From positions 12,479,407 through 12,543,406 of the forward strand of contig NC_085869.1 in the NCBI RefSeq assembly GCF_034702125.1: 64,000 bases of DNA, in the 5' to 3' direction. The translations under genes were made by a program, and so were the position numbers. How positions within the stretch are numbered: the first letter of the stretch is position 1; every line of letters begins with the position of its first letter. The notes under the pieces were generated by a model. It was not told the origin of the DNA and did not search any database. It saw only the letters and a program-made list of their open reading frames with translations. Below are positions 28,282 through 40,989 of the stretch, piece after piece. Source of the DNA: Engraulis encrasicolus. Lineage: Eukaryota > Chordata > Actinopteri > Clupeiformes > Engraulidae.

Positions 28282-29995
28282 CATAATTATGCAGGGTACA
28301 AAAAGCATAGAGTAACCTGTGTGACGTAGTACAGTGCCATTACATGCCTGTTTTCTCTATGAAATGCTGCTTCCTTTTACCACCTTTCATTAGAGAAAGT
28401 CTAGATTTACCTGGGAGCAATTTAACAATTCAGATTATATTTACAGACAAAAATCTAATGGCAATTGAGCTGCAATAATAACGGGACATGGAAAGTACCG
28501 CAGGGTGGCGTTGTTGGCCTTGTTTTTGTAGTTTTGCCTTGGGCTAGATCTCCATTCATTTGCCATCTATTCAAGACGGTTCTAACATATTTTGATCCAC
28601 ACAAAAATAATTGCCAGGCCTAATTGTGTTCTGAAATGCTCGAATTATAATCTATGTTGTTGTGTCAAGCCGAGCAAAGTAGCCGTCCGTCCACAGAATC
28701 ACTACATTTGGCTCATTTGCACACGCAGGACAATCGTGAAATGTGGAAAGCTATGTGTGCGTCTGTTATGTGGATTAGGCTAGGTTACAAAGTTTCTTTG
28801 CAAGCTGTAACTCGGAACTTGCTTTGATGGCAATGTAGGCCTAATGTGAGGCTACTTATTTATGTCTCGTGACTGGAAGCACAGGTCTAGGTCTGTGACT
28901 GGAAGTGCGCGATGAAAAAGAAAGGTAGGCCCAGTTTCCGCCTGCTCCAAAATTTCAGCACCATGGACAGAGGCAGTTGCCAAAGGCGTGTCTCGGAGCA
29001 GCACATTTCGAAAAGAAGTTATTAAACCATTTAAACAGAGCATGCTGCCGCTTTCACAAATACCCCACAGCAGGCCTTTTCTTTTTCTTTCTTTCTTTTT
29101 TTTTTTTTTTTTTGAAAACTGTCTATTGGATAAATGAAATGCGCATACTTGAATGAAAAAAAATGTATCCCATCAAAGTAGGCTATAGTTATTATTAGTT
29201 GTGTTTTTAGTTCATAATTTTTAACCATCCCGGTTCCTCAAAGATGTGGTCCTCATCTGGGCTATCTGACAGCCTTATTCATAAAGTGGGCTCTCTCTGA
29301 CGTTCATCTTCTTCCGACCTCTGACGAAAACGGCTCCCTTAAAAGACACTGCTTGGAAATACGCACGGATTTTCCTTGGATTACTCTCTCCCTTCATTCA
29401 CGTCAAAGGAATTGTTGTGTTTGACACATTTTAGGAGCTTCCACCAAGACAGTCTTCCACAGAGGTAGGTTCCTTAATGGTGTTGAAAAATCTGCAGCCT
29501 AGAGGTGTGTTGAGTAAAGTTTATAAGCAGAATGGTTGTGAAAATATAAGTGTCCAATTTCTTATCTTTTTGAGTAGGCCTATTCAGAGATAATTAATGT
29601 ACTGAAATAAGTAAGATACTGCCCAGCATTACATCAAACTGTGAATTAGCCTATGCTTGCTTCATGTGTAGCCTAATTTGGCGAGGTCCTTGGATATGTG
29701 TAGCCTAGGCTGCGTAGGTTAAGTGACAAATTATCACGATTTCTTATTTGATCCCTATCAACAGGCAGTGCCTGGATGACAAAATATAGCCAATGGTCTC
29801 TGATGCCTGCATGACTTCGTTAAAGTGATTGCCTGTTCCTCAGATTACATACAAGGCAAAAGTAAAAAATAATCATCATCATTATTTAGAATTATATCCA
29901 GCATAACGTTGTATCTCTAAAGTCTTGAAAGGGATCACTAATTAGGCTATCTCTTTGGTGCGTTGCTTTTCACTCGTGTTTAACTATTCCGTCAG
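28282..29995. other. Region upstream of slc5a7 coding sequence
   Basis: No coding gene seen. A donor-like AGAG/GTAGGT at 29464 and an acceptor GTCAG at 29995 suggest a 5' non-coding exon ending at 29464, with the coding exon starting at 29996. A poly-T run lies near 29093-29113. The promoter itself cannot be pinned down. Confidence 0.4.
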
Positions 29996-30045
29996 GTCTC
30001 AATGAGCATCGGGTCGTCCGGGAGAGTCTGATTCAGCTGTAGAGG

Positions 30046-33000
30046 ATGGCCGTCCACGCAGAGGGACTGGTGGCAATAGTTATCTTCTATCTGCTGATCT
30101 TGGTCGTGGGGATATGGGCTGCGTGGAAAAACAAAAACTCCGGTGGGGAAGGCGCAGACCAAAGCGAGACTATTATGGTTGGTGGAAGGGATATTGGATT
30201 ATTTGTTGGTGGATTCACCATGACTGGTAAGTGGAGAGACGGTACGATTTGTCCAACTGTAACTTGGATTGCGCGCATGATATGTGAGCAAAAGTAGGAT
30301 GCAACGAGTGCATGTGTGAGTGGGTACGATACTCTGAACTTTGAGTTACAATTTGTTTAGAAGACTGTCGTCGAAAAGTCACATTATTTCATTATGGTTT
30401 TTTTTTTTGTTGTTGTTGCCAAGGCAGACAGTTTTATCAAGGGGTTTTGCGCATGATGCTTCATATGCTTAATCTTTTGCGGTATGTGGAATGATAGGAA
30501 TCCATAAGTCACATCACAATGAAAAAAAGATAAACCTGCAAACTAACTTGTTTATGGTTTTATTCTCCAGCAACTTGGGTCGGAGGGGGTTACATCAACG
30601 GCACAGCTGAGTATGTGTATTTGCCCGGATTTGGACTGGCCTGGGCACAGGCTCCATTTGGATATGCCCTGAGCCTGGTAGTAGGTATGATGACACATGG
30701 ACGAGAGACATGGAAACCCCTCGGTGCTTTGTCATGCACAGACTATCGTAACACAACACATCATGTGAGCACAGCAGCTCTGCCACTCTAACCCCCTTTT
30801 ACAGAGGAGGAACATTTTCAACAAGGATGTGCAAGGATTTGTTATGTGCATTAAGATACAAGTGCAAGCCGAAATAAAAGTGTTGAAAATATACAAAATA
30901 AATGTAAAAAAAAACCTGTAAGGGAAAACAAAACCATCTATTGAAAGCTCCACATGTTTCGTCTGTTATGTGTCCAAACATTATTTTATTGCTTTTAATT
31001 GTGAGGCTTTGTAGATCATGCTCTGATATTATTGCCACTGTTGATCTGTCCATATAGGTGGCCTGTTCTTTGCCAAGCCCATGCGCTCCAAAGGATACGT
31101 GACCATGCTGGACCCCTTTCAGCAGATTTACGGCAAGAGAATGGGAGGACTGCTCTTTATACCTGCTCTCATGGGCGAGATCTTCTGGTCCGCCGCCATT
31201 CTCTCAGCTCTAGGTATTGAACGAATGAATGAATGAATGAATGTATGAATTTGTTTGACTATTTTGATGTAAAAAAGATGATACAGCAACTGAACCATAC
31301 ATTAGAAGAAAGAAATAGTCGGGGATAACACAAAAAAAAGCCCTAAGGCTTATTTCCATTGTGGCCCCTAGACTATTACAGACTGATTACCTCACTCCCT
31401 GCTTAAATTAATGTGTTGGAGTATATATCTAAAGGGAACATGAATGAAATGGAAATAGAACCAGAAATGGAATGGAAATATTTTTGTCATCTATTGCAAT
31501 ATGCAGTACGTAAGAAATAGATCAATTAATGGATGACCGACAGAAAAGTATGCATATGGATATTTGTAGGCTAACAAGATATTATGACTTTTGTTTTGTG
31601 ACAGGAGCTACACTGAGTGTGATAGTGGATATCAACATCAACATGTCTGTGATAATCTCAGCATGTATTGCCATCTTTTACACCTTGGTCGGTGGCCTTT
31701 ATTCTGTAGCCTATACGGACGTCGTTCAACTCTTCTGTATATTTGTGGGCTTGGTGAGTGCTCGACTCTCAAATATTGTAACGTCACTCAGTTACCATAC
31801 ACTATTCCAAAATGAAAATCTGTTCCAAATTCTTGCCTCGAATATTCACACCTTCAATGGTTGGTTGACTTCTGCACTAAGGGTTTGAGTATTGCTTTAT
31901 AATAGTGCTTTGTTAGATTTTGAACATATTGTGATAGTATACTTTAAAGTACATATAGAGAACTTGCAGATAGACGAGTCAGCAATAGAGGTGAGGATCA
32001 ATTATCTGTAATTTTTGGACGTTACTGCATATGGCAGGCCTAGTATATGGAATTATTATAAACCAAGACACAGAGAATTTATTGACACACAGATTGTAGG
32101 TAATATGTTGTATATTTGGAGTGAGAGGTCAGCACAATTAAAATCCTTTTTGTTTTCTTTTATTATTTCATGGCTGTATTACGTTTTGACTTCAACATTC
32201 TTCATCATTCATCTGATTAAGACTATTGACGTTGAAACGTAATCCAGCCATGAAATAATAAAAGAAAACAAAAAGGATTTTAAGTGTAATGACCTCTCAC
32301 TCTGAAACTACAGTCAGCCTTTGTCCTGCACCTTTTCCTTGGATGTGCACAATCTTCACCTTCAACAATATGTTGTATCTTGCCATACTTTCTTTCTAGT
32401 GGATCAGTGTGCCCTTTGCTCTCTCCCACCCTGCTGTGGCTAGCATCAGTGTCACCGCTACGAAGGAGGTGTACCAGGCCCCGTGGCTCGGGCACATTTT
32501 GCCCTCGGCGGGGTGGATGTGGATGGACAACTTCTGCCTTTTGGTAATTTCTTTTTCTTTTTTTAAAGCATTTTTTCGGCCTTTTGGGCTTTATTAGGAC
32601 AGGACAGCATGAGAGGAGACAGGAAACAATTGTGAGAGAGATGGGGAAGGGCTGGGAAATGACCCCGGCCGGACTCGAACCGGGGTCCCCGTGAGCATGT
32701 ACTGTAAGCCCAAATGTGGGGGACCTTTTGGTAATTTCGCTCATACACATACAGTATGTTTGAAAAAGCCTGAGAGACTGAAATGTTCACACTTGTTGAA
32801 AAGTTCAACATACGGGTATGAAAGGTGGGGATTACATTACTGGTATTTTGTTTATAGCCTACTCAGTCAGCACAATATTGCCTCTTTTCCACTGCAGTTG
32901 TCCCTGTCATGCCCAATTGAAAAGCAAAAAGTGCTAGCTGAGTCACGCTGTGTCGAGCTGTAGGCCTACCAGAAAAAACATATACAATACCTGTGTACGG

Positions 33001-36000
33001 ATTGGACGAGATGAGGATGTGTTGACCACTGACAGAGGTGTCAAAAGTTGAAGTAAAAAAAAAGAAACACAGTTTCCTTCCAACTAGGGCTGCACGATAT
33101 TAGAAAAATATGTGATACACAATAACATGACTGTATACTGCAATATCAATATTACTCACGATATTTAATATATACATATATTTTCCCCTCTCTACTTGCC
33201 ATTCTACACTTTATCATGTATAAAACAACTGAGAACAATGTTTTATTGCCAACATTATTTTTTATTAGGGAAAAACATGGCTAATATACAGCATCAACTT
33301 AAAATGTCAACATTTCTAATGCATTTTTTAACCTTCTCACCAAATTTCCTGTCATTGAAACTTAAAAACTGTTTGCGATATGTGCACAACTTTTGCGATA
33401 CGTGTATCGCAAGCCGTGATATCGTGATATCGATACATTTTCGACATATCGTGCAGCCCTACTTCCAACACAGGTAACTTATCTGAGTAACCATTACAGT
33501 AAACCTGTGCACTTGTACTATGATCAGCTGACCCTGTTTTCAGTGTTTTTCAGTAACAACACAGTCTATCTACCGTATCTCATTACTAACAATGATGTAA
33601 ATTATGTAACAGCCATGTAACATAATGTGCTAGTGTTGTACTTTCACCATGAATTTGCTTTTGCTTTTTACTTGTGACACCTCTGCCCTCTGCCCAGTGA
33701 TAGGCTGTGTGGGTTACGGTCTCGTGCAGCTGTCCTTATGATGCCATCCTTTCTTCCTGTAGATAATGGGGGGCATCCCCTGGCAGGTGTATTTCCAGCG
33801 TGTTCTGTCCGCCTCTTCTGCCACGTACGCGCAGGTGCTGTCCTTCCTCGCCGCCTTCGGCTGCATCGTCATGGCAGTGCCCTCCGTCCTCATCGGAGCC
33901 ATAGGGGCCTCCACAGGTAAACACACTCATCACTACTCATCACTACCCTACAAACGCAAAGTGGAGAAACTACACATTTTGTCAAAATTAAGATTAGACT
34001 GAGAATGGTCTTCTTTTCACCCCCTTTATTTTGTGACAAAGCCTTATGGTCCAAATGTGTCCTGTTTTAGAGATATTGCTGTGTCAAATTCACAGTAACT
34101 ACAATATCCAACCTAATACCAAGGCTTTGAAGGCCTTTTTCTCAGTTTCAATGTTGGCGTAGTTACTGCACTTTGCCTTTGTTGGGCAGTACACACTGTT
34201 ACATGCTGTACATACTATTAACACTCGTGCAGCCTGATATGAAATATGACTGATGTGAATTATGTAATGGATGTGTGGAAGTGTTTTGCAGTCTGTTTGC
34301 ATGGTATTGTCAAACATATTTTGTCAAAATGTTATTGCCGTTTCAAATCTGTGATATTGATGTGTCAAATAACTACAGCATCTAACCTAATACCAAGGCT
34401 TTAAAGGCTTTCTCAGTTGGCGTAGTTACTGTACTTTGCCTTTGTTGGGCAGTACACACTGTTACATGCTGTACATACTATTAACACTCGTGCAGCCTGA
34501 TATGAAATATGACTGATATGAACTATGTCATGGATGGATGGAAGTGTTTGCAGTCTGTTTGCATGGTATTGTCAAACACATTGTGTCTATTTTTTTAGTA
34601 AGAAGAAATAGCCAAAGTAGTAACTATAGTAGTAAAACATAGGAAGTACATACACTGCTTCCAAGAAAATACAAGATGGAGCTGTATTCCTGTCCAACCA
34701 CATATAGACACTACTGATAGATAAGATCAACTTGTTCTTTCCTGACTTTTCGAGCAAATCTGTTGTGAAGGCATATTCACTTCTGTATGACATCTTACTG
34801 TATGTCTACACAAGCTGATTTCTCAGATCAAAGCATTTTTTTATGCTGTAATGTTTTATTTTTCATGATGTTGTTTATTTCCACTGAGAAAAGTAGATTT
34901 TTCTTAGAACATTTTATACACCAGTAAAATCCCCCTGTGAGAGCTGGTCCCTCTAGTTGGCTGGATGGAAGAAATTGACTCGAGATCTTGAGGAAAGCGA
35001 TATGAGTCTGCCTATTAAACGACAACAGATGGCTCTTGTCATCCATTATTGAGCAGTGCTCATTTAACCAAGACTTGTGTAAACGCTCCGTCTGAAGGGG
35101 CTTAATTAATTTCGTTCATCAGAAGTAATACCCTCAGAGACAGAGTAAATCAGTGACAGTTAACAATATTGTTCAGAAGTGAAAACCACTGACTGATAAA
35201 AAAAATATGTCATGGATGGATTGGCGTGATGGGAAGTGTTTCCAGTCTGGTAGCATGGCATAGTATATGGTATATTACAAATATCTGTACTAATTTTAAG
35301 CTAAAATGATTTTTAAAATTGGGTGGGTACAAATGAATTCCAGGACTTTTTGCATATTACAGTGCATTCATTTCCCAGCTCTCGTTACTTGTGCCATTAC
35401 ATTTTGTCTGGGAGCATTGAACAATGTTGCTGACCGATACCTTTCCTTTCAGTGATCTTTTGTTTGGTCCATCACCTGTGCTAATGATGTGCGCGCATTG
35501 TCTTACTGTTTGCACTCAATTGTTTTAACAGATTGGAACCAGACCACATACGGCTCTATCCCACCAATGGAAAACGAGCAGTCCGACATGATCCTACCCA
35601 TAGTGCTCCAGCACCTGTGCCCCTCCTATGTCTCCTTCTTCGGCCTGGGGGCAGTGTCCGCAGCCGTGATGTCATCAGCCGACTCCTCCATTCTCTCGGC
35701 CAGTTCCATGTTTGCCCGAAACATCTACCAGCAGGCTTTCCGCCAAACTGTAAGAGAACACTGCAGGCATTCTTGCGGTTTGTTGTCATTTTGGTTAGAT
35801 GCTCCATTTTACAGGGCTGGACTGGCCATCTGGCATAGCGGGCATTTCCCGGTGGACCCTGCACCCTTGTGGACCCCTATTTTCAGAAATGTATATATTT
35901 TACATTTCTGAAAATATGGGCACACAAGGGTGCAGGGCCCACAGGTGTGTCAGTTCTGCGTCGCTAATTATTAGGGGCCCTTTCAAGCCAAAAGTGCCCG

Positions 36001-38793
36001 GGCTTTTTTTCTCCCCCATTTCAGCCCTGCCATTTACCCATAACTCTTGATGACAATGGGCAATTTACAATGGCCCACAATGTCAGGGTTACTTTGAGGA
36101 TCACAACCACACTATCCCAAGCAACACCCTCTGGAATTATTTAGATCTTGAATTCAGTTATGAAACTGTTTACTATGGTAGCTGAAAGACTAACCATAAT
36201 CACGTAAATATTTCAGCTATTATCATCAGTATTGTGAACATTGTGTTCGCATGTATGGACAAGTTGTGAGCTATGGGATTGTTTCCTACTCCAGTTGGAT
36301 TATTTGCATATCAATCACAATCCGGTTTGAACAGAGTAACATCATGACACACTTTTTTTTAATGAAGTTGCAACATTTCCTTTCATCACTTGTGCGTGAC
36401 ATCTGTGTCGTCGAAATTAGAATCAGGTCTGTTGGAATTCTGCTTGGAACAAGACCATGCCGTGCATGTGCATGTGCAGTAAATATGGAAAAATATGAAT
36501 ACAATTCAACATGTTTTTTAGAATGCTGGAATAATGACTGACAGGTTACCTCGTCTGAGCAGTTTTTGAACAGATGTTGCTTTTGTTTCCGCCAATTAAC
36601 ATGCATAATACAACTTCTTTCCATTTCTTGTTAAGAAGACAGTATTTTAAGGTTTTTTTCCTTTATTGAGGATAGGAAATGTAAGATTATGACAGGGAGA
36701 GAGAGAGAGAGAAAATGGGAAGGTTTGAAAATAACCAGACTGGATTCAAACCAGAGTTCCCATGGCCAAATAGCCCATTTATGGGCTGTTGCATTTGCGT
36801 GATGCACCACTGCATCCCCACACAATATCAAAGAAAGATGTCAGCTCTCGTGAAATGTTTTGTGGAGTGATGGCTCCAGGGGAGTGGTGCACAAAATACT
36901 GTATTCCCAGTAGAGTTCGCTATCTTGGTTTTATATAAGGGGTCTTCCCCATTCTATTATTTCTACTTTGCATTGCATTTGGCAGACACTTTTTAAGTAA
37001 AGTGACTTACAATCTAGGACATGATCATAGCCAACATCACCAGCAGGTACAATGTGCACAGGAGATATACAGAACAAAAAGTGCAGATGCTAAGTAGGGG
37101 TTAGTTTTTCTTTTAAAGGGATACTGTCCCATTTTTGGAAATAAGCTTATTTTACACCTCCCCTTGAGTTGAATAATAGGCTTTTACCGTTCTTCTGTAC
37201 TTTCGACCGTTCTCTGGGTATGGCAGTGCAAATTTTACCCCCATGCTAGCAGTTAACATTGAGTCCTATGAGACCAGTTCGCGGCTAACTGGTCTCATAG
37301 GACTCAATGTTAACTGTTAGCTTGGAGGTAAAATGTGCACTGCCATAACTAGAAAACGGTTGTGAATACAGGAGAAAGGTAAAAGCCTATTATTTAACTC
37401 AAGGGGAGGTGTAAAATAAGCTTATTTCCAAAAATGGGACAGTATCCCTTTAAGTACATTAATACAGGGGTAGAAGAGGACACATACACACATAGACATA
37501 CACATCACGGGCAGTCATGGGTGAGCGGTTAGGGCGTCAGACTTGCATCCCAGAGGTTGCCGGTTCGACTCCCGACCCGCCAGGTTGGTGGGGGGAGTAA
37601 TCAACCAGTGCTCTCCCCCATCCTCCTCCATGACTGAGGTACCCTGAGCATGGTGCCGTCCCACCGCACTGCTCCCCATGGGGCGCCACTGAGGGCTGCC
37701 CCCTTGCACGGGTGAGGCATAAATGCAATTTCATTGTGTGCAGTGTGCAGTGTTCACTTGTGTGCTGTGGAGTGCTGTGTCACAATGACAATGGGAGTTG
37801 GAGTTTCCCAATGGGCTTTCACTTTCACTTTTTCATCATGCCATAGAGTCTGGCAGAGTCATGCCATGGAGTCTGACTGGGGCAGCTCAAGCATTGCAGT
37901 ACGAACATGAACACATCTATCTACATCTATGGAGTGTATATGAATAGATGTGTGTATATGTGTTGTATGTGATGTCTGAGAATGTTAATGTGTCTATGTG
38001 TGAAAATTGTGTCTATATGTATAAGCAAAGGAGATGTGTGCTACAAGTTCTAACCTGATGGAACTGAACAGTCTGATGTGAAAACAGATATTCCTATGGG
38101 ACAATAAAGAATCGAATCTATTGCTTCTTTGTTGCACTGTAGGCGTCCGACTGGGAGATCATATGGGTGATGAGGATCACCATCTTTGTGTTTGGAGCGG
38201 CGGCGACCGCCATGGCCCTGCTGACCGGCACGGTGTACGGCTTGTGGTACCTGAGCTCAGACCTGGTCTACGTCATCATCTTCCCTCAGCTGCTCAGCGT
38301 GCTCTTTGTGAAAGGCACCAACACGTACGGCTCCGTGGCCGGCTACGTCTTTGGGCTGCTGCTGCGTATCGGGGGCGGGGAGCCGTACCTCAAGCTTCCC
38401 CCATTCATCTGCTACCCGGGCTGCTACATCGAGGAGAAGGTCCACCGCCTCACCAAGGAGGTCGAGTACTTCACCGTGCAAAAGTTTCCCTTCAAAACGG
38501 TCTCCATGCTCGCGTCCTTCTTGGGCAACGTGGCCTTCTCATACCTGGCCAAGTATCTCTTTGAGAGCGGGACGCTGTCGCCAAAATATGACTTCTTGGA
38601 CGCGGTCCTGTCCAAGCACAGCACGGAGATCATGGATAAGACCACCCTGGTGGGCAAAGACAACATCAACCTCTCGGAAATGGCCCCGGTCAGGGCTCGA
38701 CACAGCACGGCGTTGGCGGGAACCTTCACCAATACTGAGGCCCTCAGTGACGAGGGAGACTCCAGTCCAGAGTCCATCAATGAACATGACTAA
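30046..38793 (+). CDS. slc5a7: High-affinity choline transporter 1
   Basis: Complete + strand gene. It encodes the Na+/Cl--dependent choline transporter that reloads cholinergic nerve endings for acetylcholine synthesis. Coding exons: 30046-30226, 30571-30684, 31058-31213, 31605-31753, 32400-32543, 33763-33916, 35532-35749 and 38143-38793. They total 1767 bases, 588 residues (human 580). All borders are GT-AG and in frame. Landmarks are the N-terminus [69 protein letters not shown], the sodium/solute symporter signature [20 protein letters not shown] and [16 protein letters not shown]. About 13 membrane segments are expected for the family. The tail keeps DKTTLV, the counterpart of the mammalian DKTILV endocytic motif with one change. 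ATG 30046 is in good context and matches the family start. Several introns hold MITEs and SINEs; one SINE has copied the donor of exon 32400-32543. A paralogue label (a or b) cannot be given. Confidence 0.96.
32118..32310. mobile_element. Foldback MITE, family with 21805
   Basis: TTTTGTTTTCTTTTATTATT at the left mirrors AATAATAAAAGAAAACAAAA at the right, and TGGCTGTATTACGTTTTGA mirrors its complement. Text to the right (TGTCCTGCACCTTTTCCTTG) matches the right flank of the 21805 copy, so the family extends beyond the hairpin. It lies in the intron before exon 32400. Confidence 0.75.
32552..32723 (-). mobile_element. tRNA-derived SINE (family A) with 15 bp target duplication
   Basis: On the - strand it has a B box (GGTTCGAGTCCGGCC region) and a poly-A-like tail. 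The direct repeat CCTTTTGGTAATTTC occurs at 32537-32551 and 32724-32738. The left copy spans the end of the slc5a7 exon and its GT donor, so the duplication carries a second intact donor. Confidence 0.9.
33038..33680 (+). repeat. Dispersed repeat, copy 2, interrupted by a MITE
   Basis: Homologous by eye to 1795-2455. Here the interruption is the element at 33085-33461. Confidence 0.65.
33085..33461. mobile_element. hAT-type MITE with perfect 8 bp target duplication
   Basis: Ends TAGGGCTGCACGATAT and ATATCGTGCAGCCCTA, flanked by CTTCCAAC at 33077-33084 and 33462-33469. Interior ATATCG words, no coding region. Confidence 0.88.
33945..34582 (+). repeat. Dispersed repeat with an internal tandem duplication
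   Basis: A block of about 240 bases is present twice: 34072-34318 and 34352-34582. It holds CCTAATACCAAGGC, GGCGTAGTTACTG, TTTGCCTTTGTTGGGCAGTA and ACTCGTGCAGCCTGATATG. A reverse-orientation relative is at 46010-46275. It lies in an slc5a7 intron and is non-coding. Confidence 0.8.
35812..36029. mobile_element. CAGGGCTGG-family hAT MITE
   Basis: Inverted ends CAGGGCTGGACTGG and CAGCCCTG, with flanks CCATTTTA and CCATTTAC (seven of eight). A central near-palindrome surrounds ATTTTCAGAAATGTA. Relatives are at 52126, 54001, 54759 and 63478. It lies in slc5a7's last intron, 63 bases after the donor. Confidence 0.85.
36650..36815 (-). mobile_element. tRNA-derived SINE (family A), degraded
   Basis: On the - strand, a tRNA-like head with a mutated B box (GGTTTGAATCC) and a GA-rich body, as in the other family A copies. 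No clear target duplication. Confidence 0.65.
37117..37449. mobile_element. TTAA-flanked foldback MITE
   Basis: Ends AGGGATACTGTCCC and GGGACAGTATCCCT between TTAA at 37113-37116 and 37450-37453. Nearly all of the element folds on itself; the centre GTCTCATAGGACTCAATG mirrors CATTGAGTCCTATGAGAC. Confidence 0.9.
37509..37829 (+). mobile_element. tRNA-derived SINE (family B)
   Basis: The head has A-box-like GGTGAGCGGTTAGGGCG and a perfect B box GGTTCGACTCC. The body is GC-rich, and the 3' part ends in a (TTTCAC)n-like tail. It differs from family A. It lies in slc5a7's last intron. Confidence 0.8.
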
Positions 38794-40488
38794 AAACGTT
38801 TCCTTAGCTGTGAACAGCAGCAGCAGCCCCTTAGTAGATGCCCCTGTGTTGCCTTTTCGTTTCTCTGAGAAGATATTATATTTTTTGTTTGTGTACAGTA
38901 GTAGTTGCTTATTTCCATTTGCCCTGTTATTAAAAAAGTGAGATAACACATCAGAAGAGTCTTTACCACAGTAAGATGTACTATGGAGGACGTAACGTCA
39001 TCGTGTAACAAGGTGGGAATGAAGCCGAATCCTTTTGAGATCTACTTTTGGGTATGTACAATTCTGATTTTCACTTTTGTTGAATTTGTCAACCTGATCA
39101 AGTATTGTCCTGATATGTGGAGCAATAATATTTTGATAGGGATTATATTATATACTGTAAATAACTTATATTTTGTTATATTTTCTGAATCATTTAGCTC
39201 TTGATGAGTAATGGTTAATTGAATTAGCGTTATGTTGAAGTTTAAAAATGTCCTATTGTGCTGTGGACAAGCAACCAACATGTTGCTGTGGTATGAAAAC
39301 CTCGTCAGTGCGCTTAGACACTGCAATGCCAATGACTCAATCATCTATCTCGTGCCAAATTGAAACCTTTTTGCCAGTGATATTGATTTCAAGAGCATTT
39401 CATTTGCTGTTGGCTGTATTAGATGAAATCCCAGCTTTGCTGTGTTTTTGTTTTTTAAACCAGTCAGCCTCAGTACTGATAAAACCCCATATGTATAAAA
39501 AATATAATTTTGATTTACTTAATTTATACATTTATTTTATTTATATATGACACTGCCTTCTGAGCAGTGGTATTTTCGGCTGTGTTGATTGTGAATGGCA
39601 CAAACCAGGGTTCCTGTTTTTGGATGGTCCTCCACAAGAATCACGAGACTCAGTGTCAACATGATGTTGAAAATTGGTTAACGGTTGTAATCATGGTGAA
39701 CACTGGTGTTGGAGTTGGAGTTGGTTAAATACAGTTGACAAGTTTACCCGAAAAGTAAAAAGGAATGTTTTATTAAATACTGTCGGTGACCCAAAATAGG
39801 CAATAGGATAAGTTAAGCTGTCACACAAATACGACAGTACATTAATTAAATGCTAGAAATAAAGACAGTTTGAAAAAAAATTACCCCGAAGTGCAATTTG
39901 TGCAGATGTGGTGTTCTGTGTTGGAAGTCTGTTTTTCTGTATCTTGACATCAGTGTTGTCATGCGTTCCGCAGTGTGTAGTCAGTGAGGTCTGACCTTAG
40001 TAAAAATAAATAAATAATTGCCTTAATTTTGTTTTTTGGGACCTAACGCCTGATTGTTTGTGTCAGTAAATGTATCAGGCAGGTTGTTTAGACTTGGATG
40101 TGAATGTACACTCCCCTATTGAGCATAGAGGTAATCAACAAAAAGCATTTTGTGTCATGTGTGAGCGTAAATCCATTCAGAAACTGAAATGTCAGATAGA
40201 AAACTTCCAGCAAGTTCATTCACTGGCAATGTATCTATGGTTATTTGATGTAATGGCAATGTATATTTTTGTGTGATTAACATAATACATAGAAATAATA
40301 CAAACTAGTAGTGCAGTATTATGCTCAGGTTAAATACCTGACATTTTTCTTTCTTTGAGTACATTGTTTCTATCAGTACGTGAAGAGCAACTGAAAGTAA
40401 AAAATATATTTATTTATTTATTTATTTATGCAAATGTGAACAAAATCTATGATTACAAAAACAATATATGTGGGTTACAGAGAATAAA
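38794..40488 (+). other. Likely slc5a7 3' UTR
   Basis: AT-rich sequence without a supported gene follows the stop. AATAAA occurs at 39858-39863 and 40483-40488; the transcript end is not resolved. A (TTTA)n tract lies near 40407-40428. Confidence 0.5.
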
Positions 40489-40823
40489 CAATGTTATTTT
40501 AACATGCTTTACTGCCTGTTGATTCAGCAGACAATGCTACCAAAAAATATAAAAGATTAGTTTTAGGCTTTAGACCTGGAACATTTTTTGTTTGAGAATG
40601 AAGCCATCAGTGGTCAAAAGGCTCTTTGTCTGCATAGAGGAGATGCCATCCGTTATGTGTCCGTTATTGTGTGTGAACCTTTGACTCTTAATGTGGGCGT
40701 GATTGACATATTTGACAGTTGCCTGCCTGCGTTATTAAATTCAGCCGTCTCCTCTGACTGATGGTGCTCTGCAGGTGCACGGCCTCAGATTAAACACTTC
40801 AGCAACCAATCAGCCCTCCACTG

Positions 40824-40928
40824 ACAGCACAGCACAGCACAGCACAGCACAGCACAGCACAGCACAGCACAGCACAGCACAGCACAGCACAGCACAGCAC
40901 AGCACAGCACAGCACAGCACAGCACAGC
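40824..40928 (+). repeat. (AGCAC)n pentanucleotide array
   Basis: About 21 near-perfect pentamers. The open frame through it is a repeat artefact. Confidence 0.97.
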
Positions 40929-40989
40929 CACCCAAAAGAGAAATAACAAAAGCGCTACTCCCTCCTGAGCATTTTTAACCTACCTTTTA

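Noticed and set aside
32280..32750. 156-codon - strand frame in the slc5a7 intron
   Set aside because: Runs across a MITE flank, an exon in antisense and a SINE; chimeric with no family match.
37509..37582. True tRNA gene on the + strand
   Set aside because: The tRNA-like head continues into a SINE body and tail; stems are imperfect.
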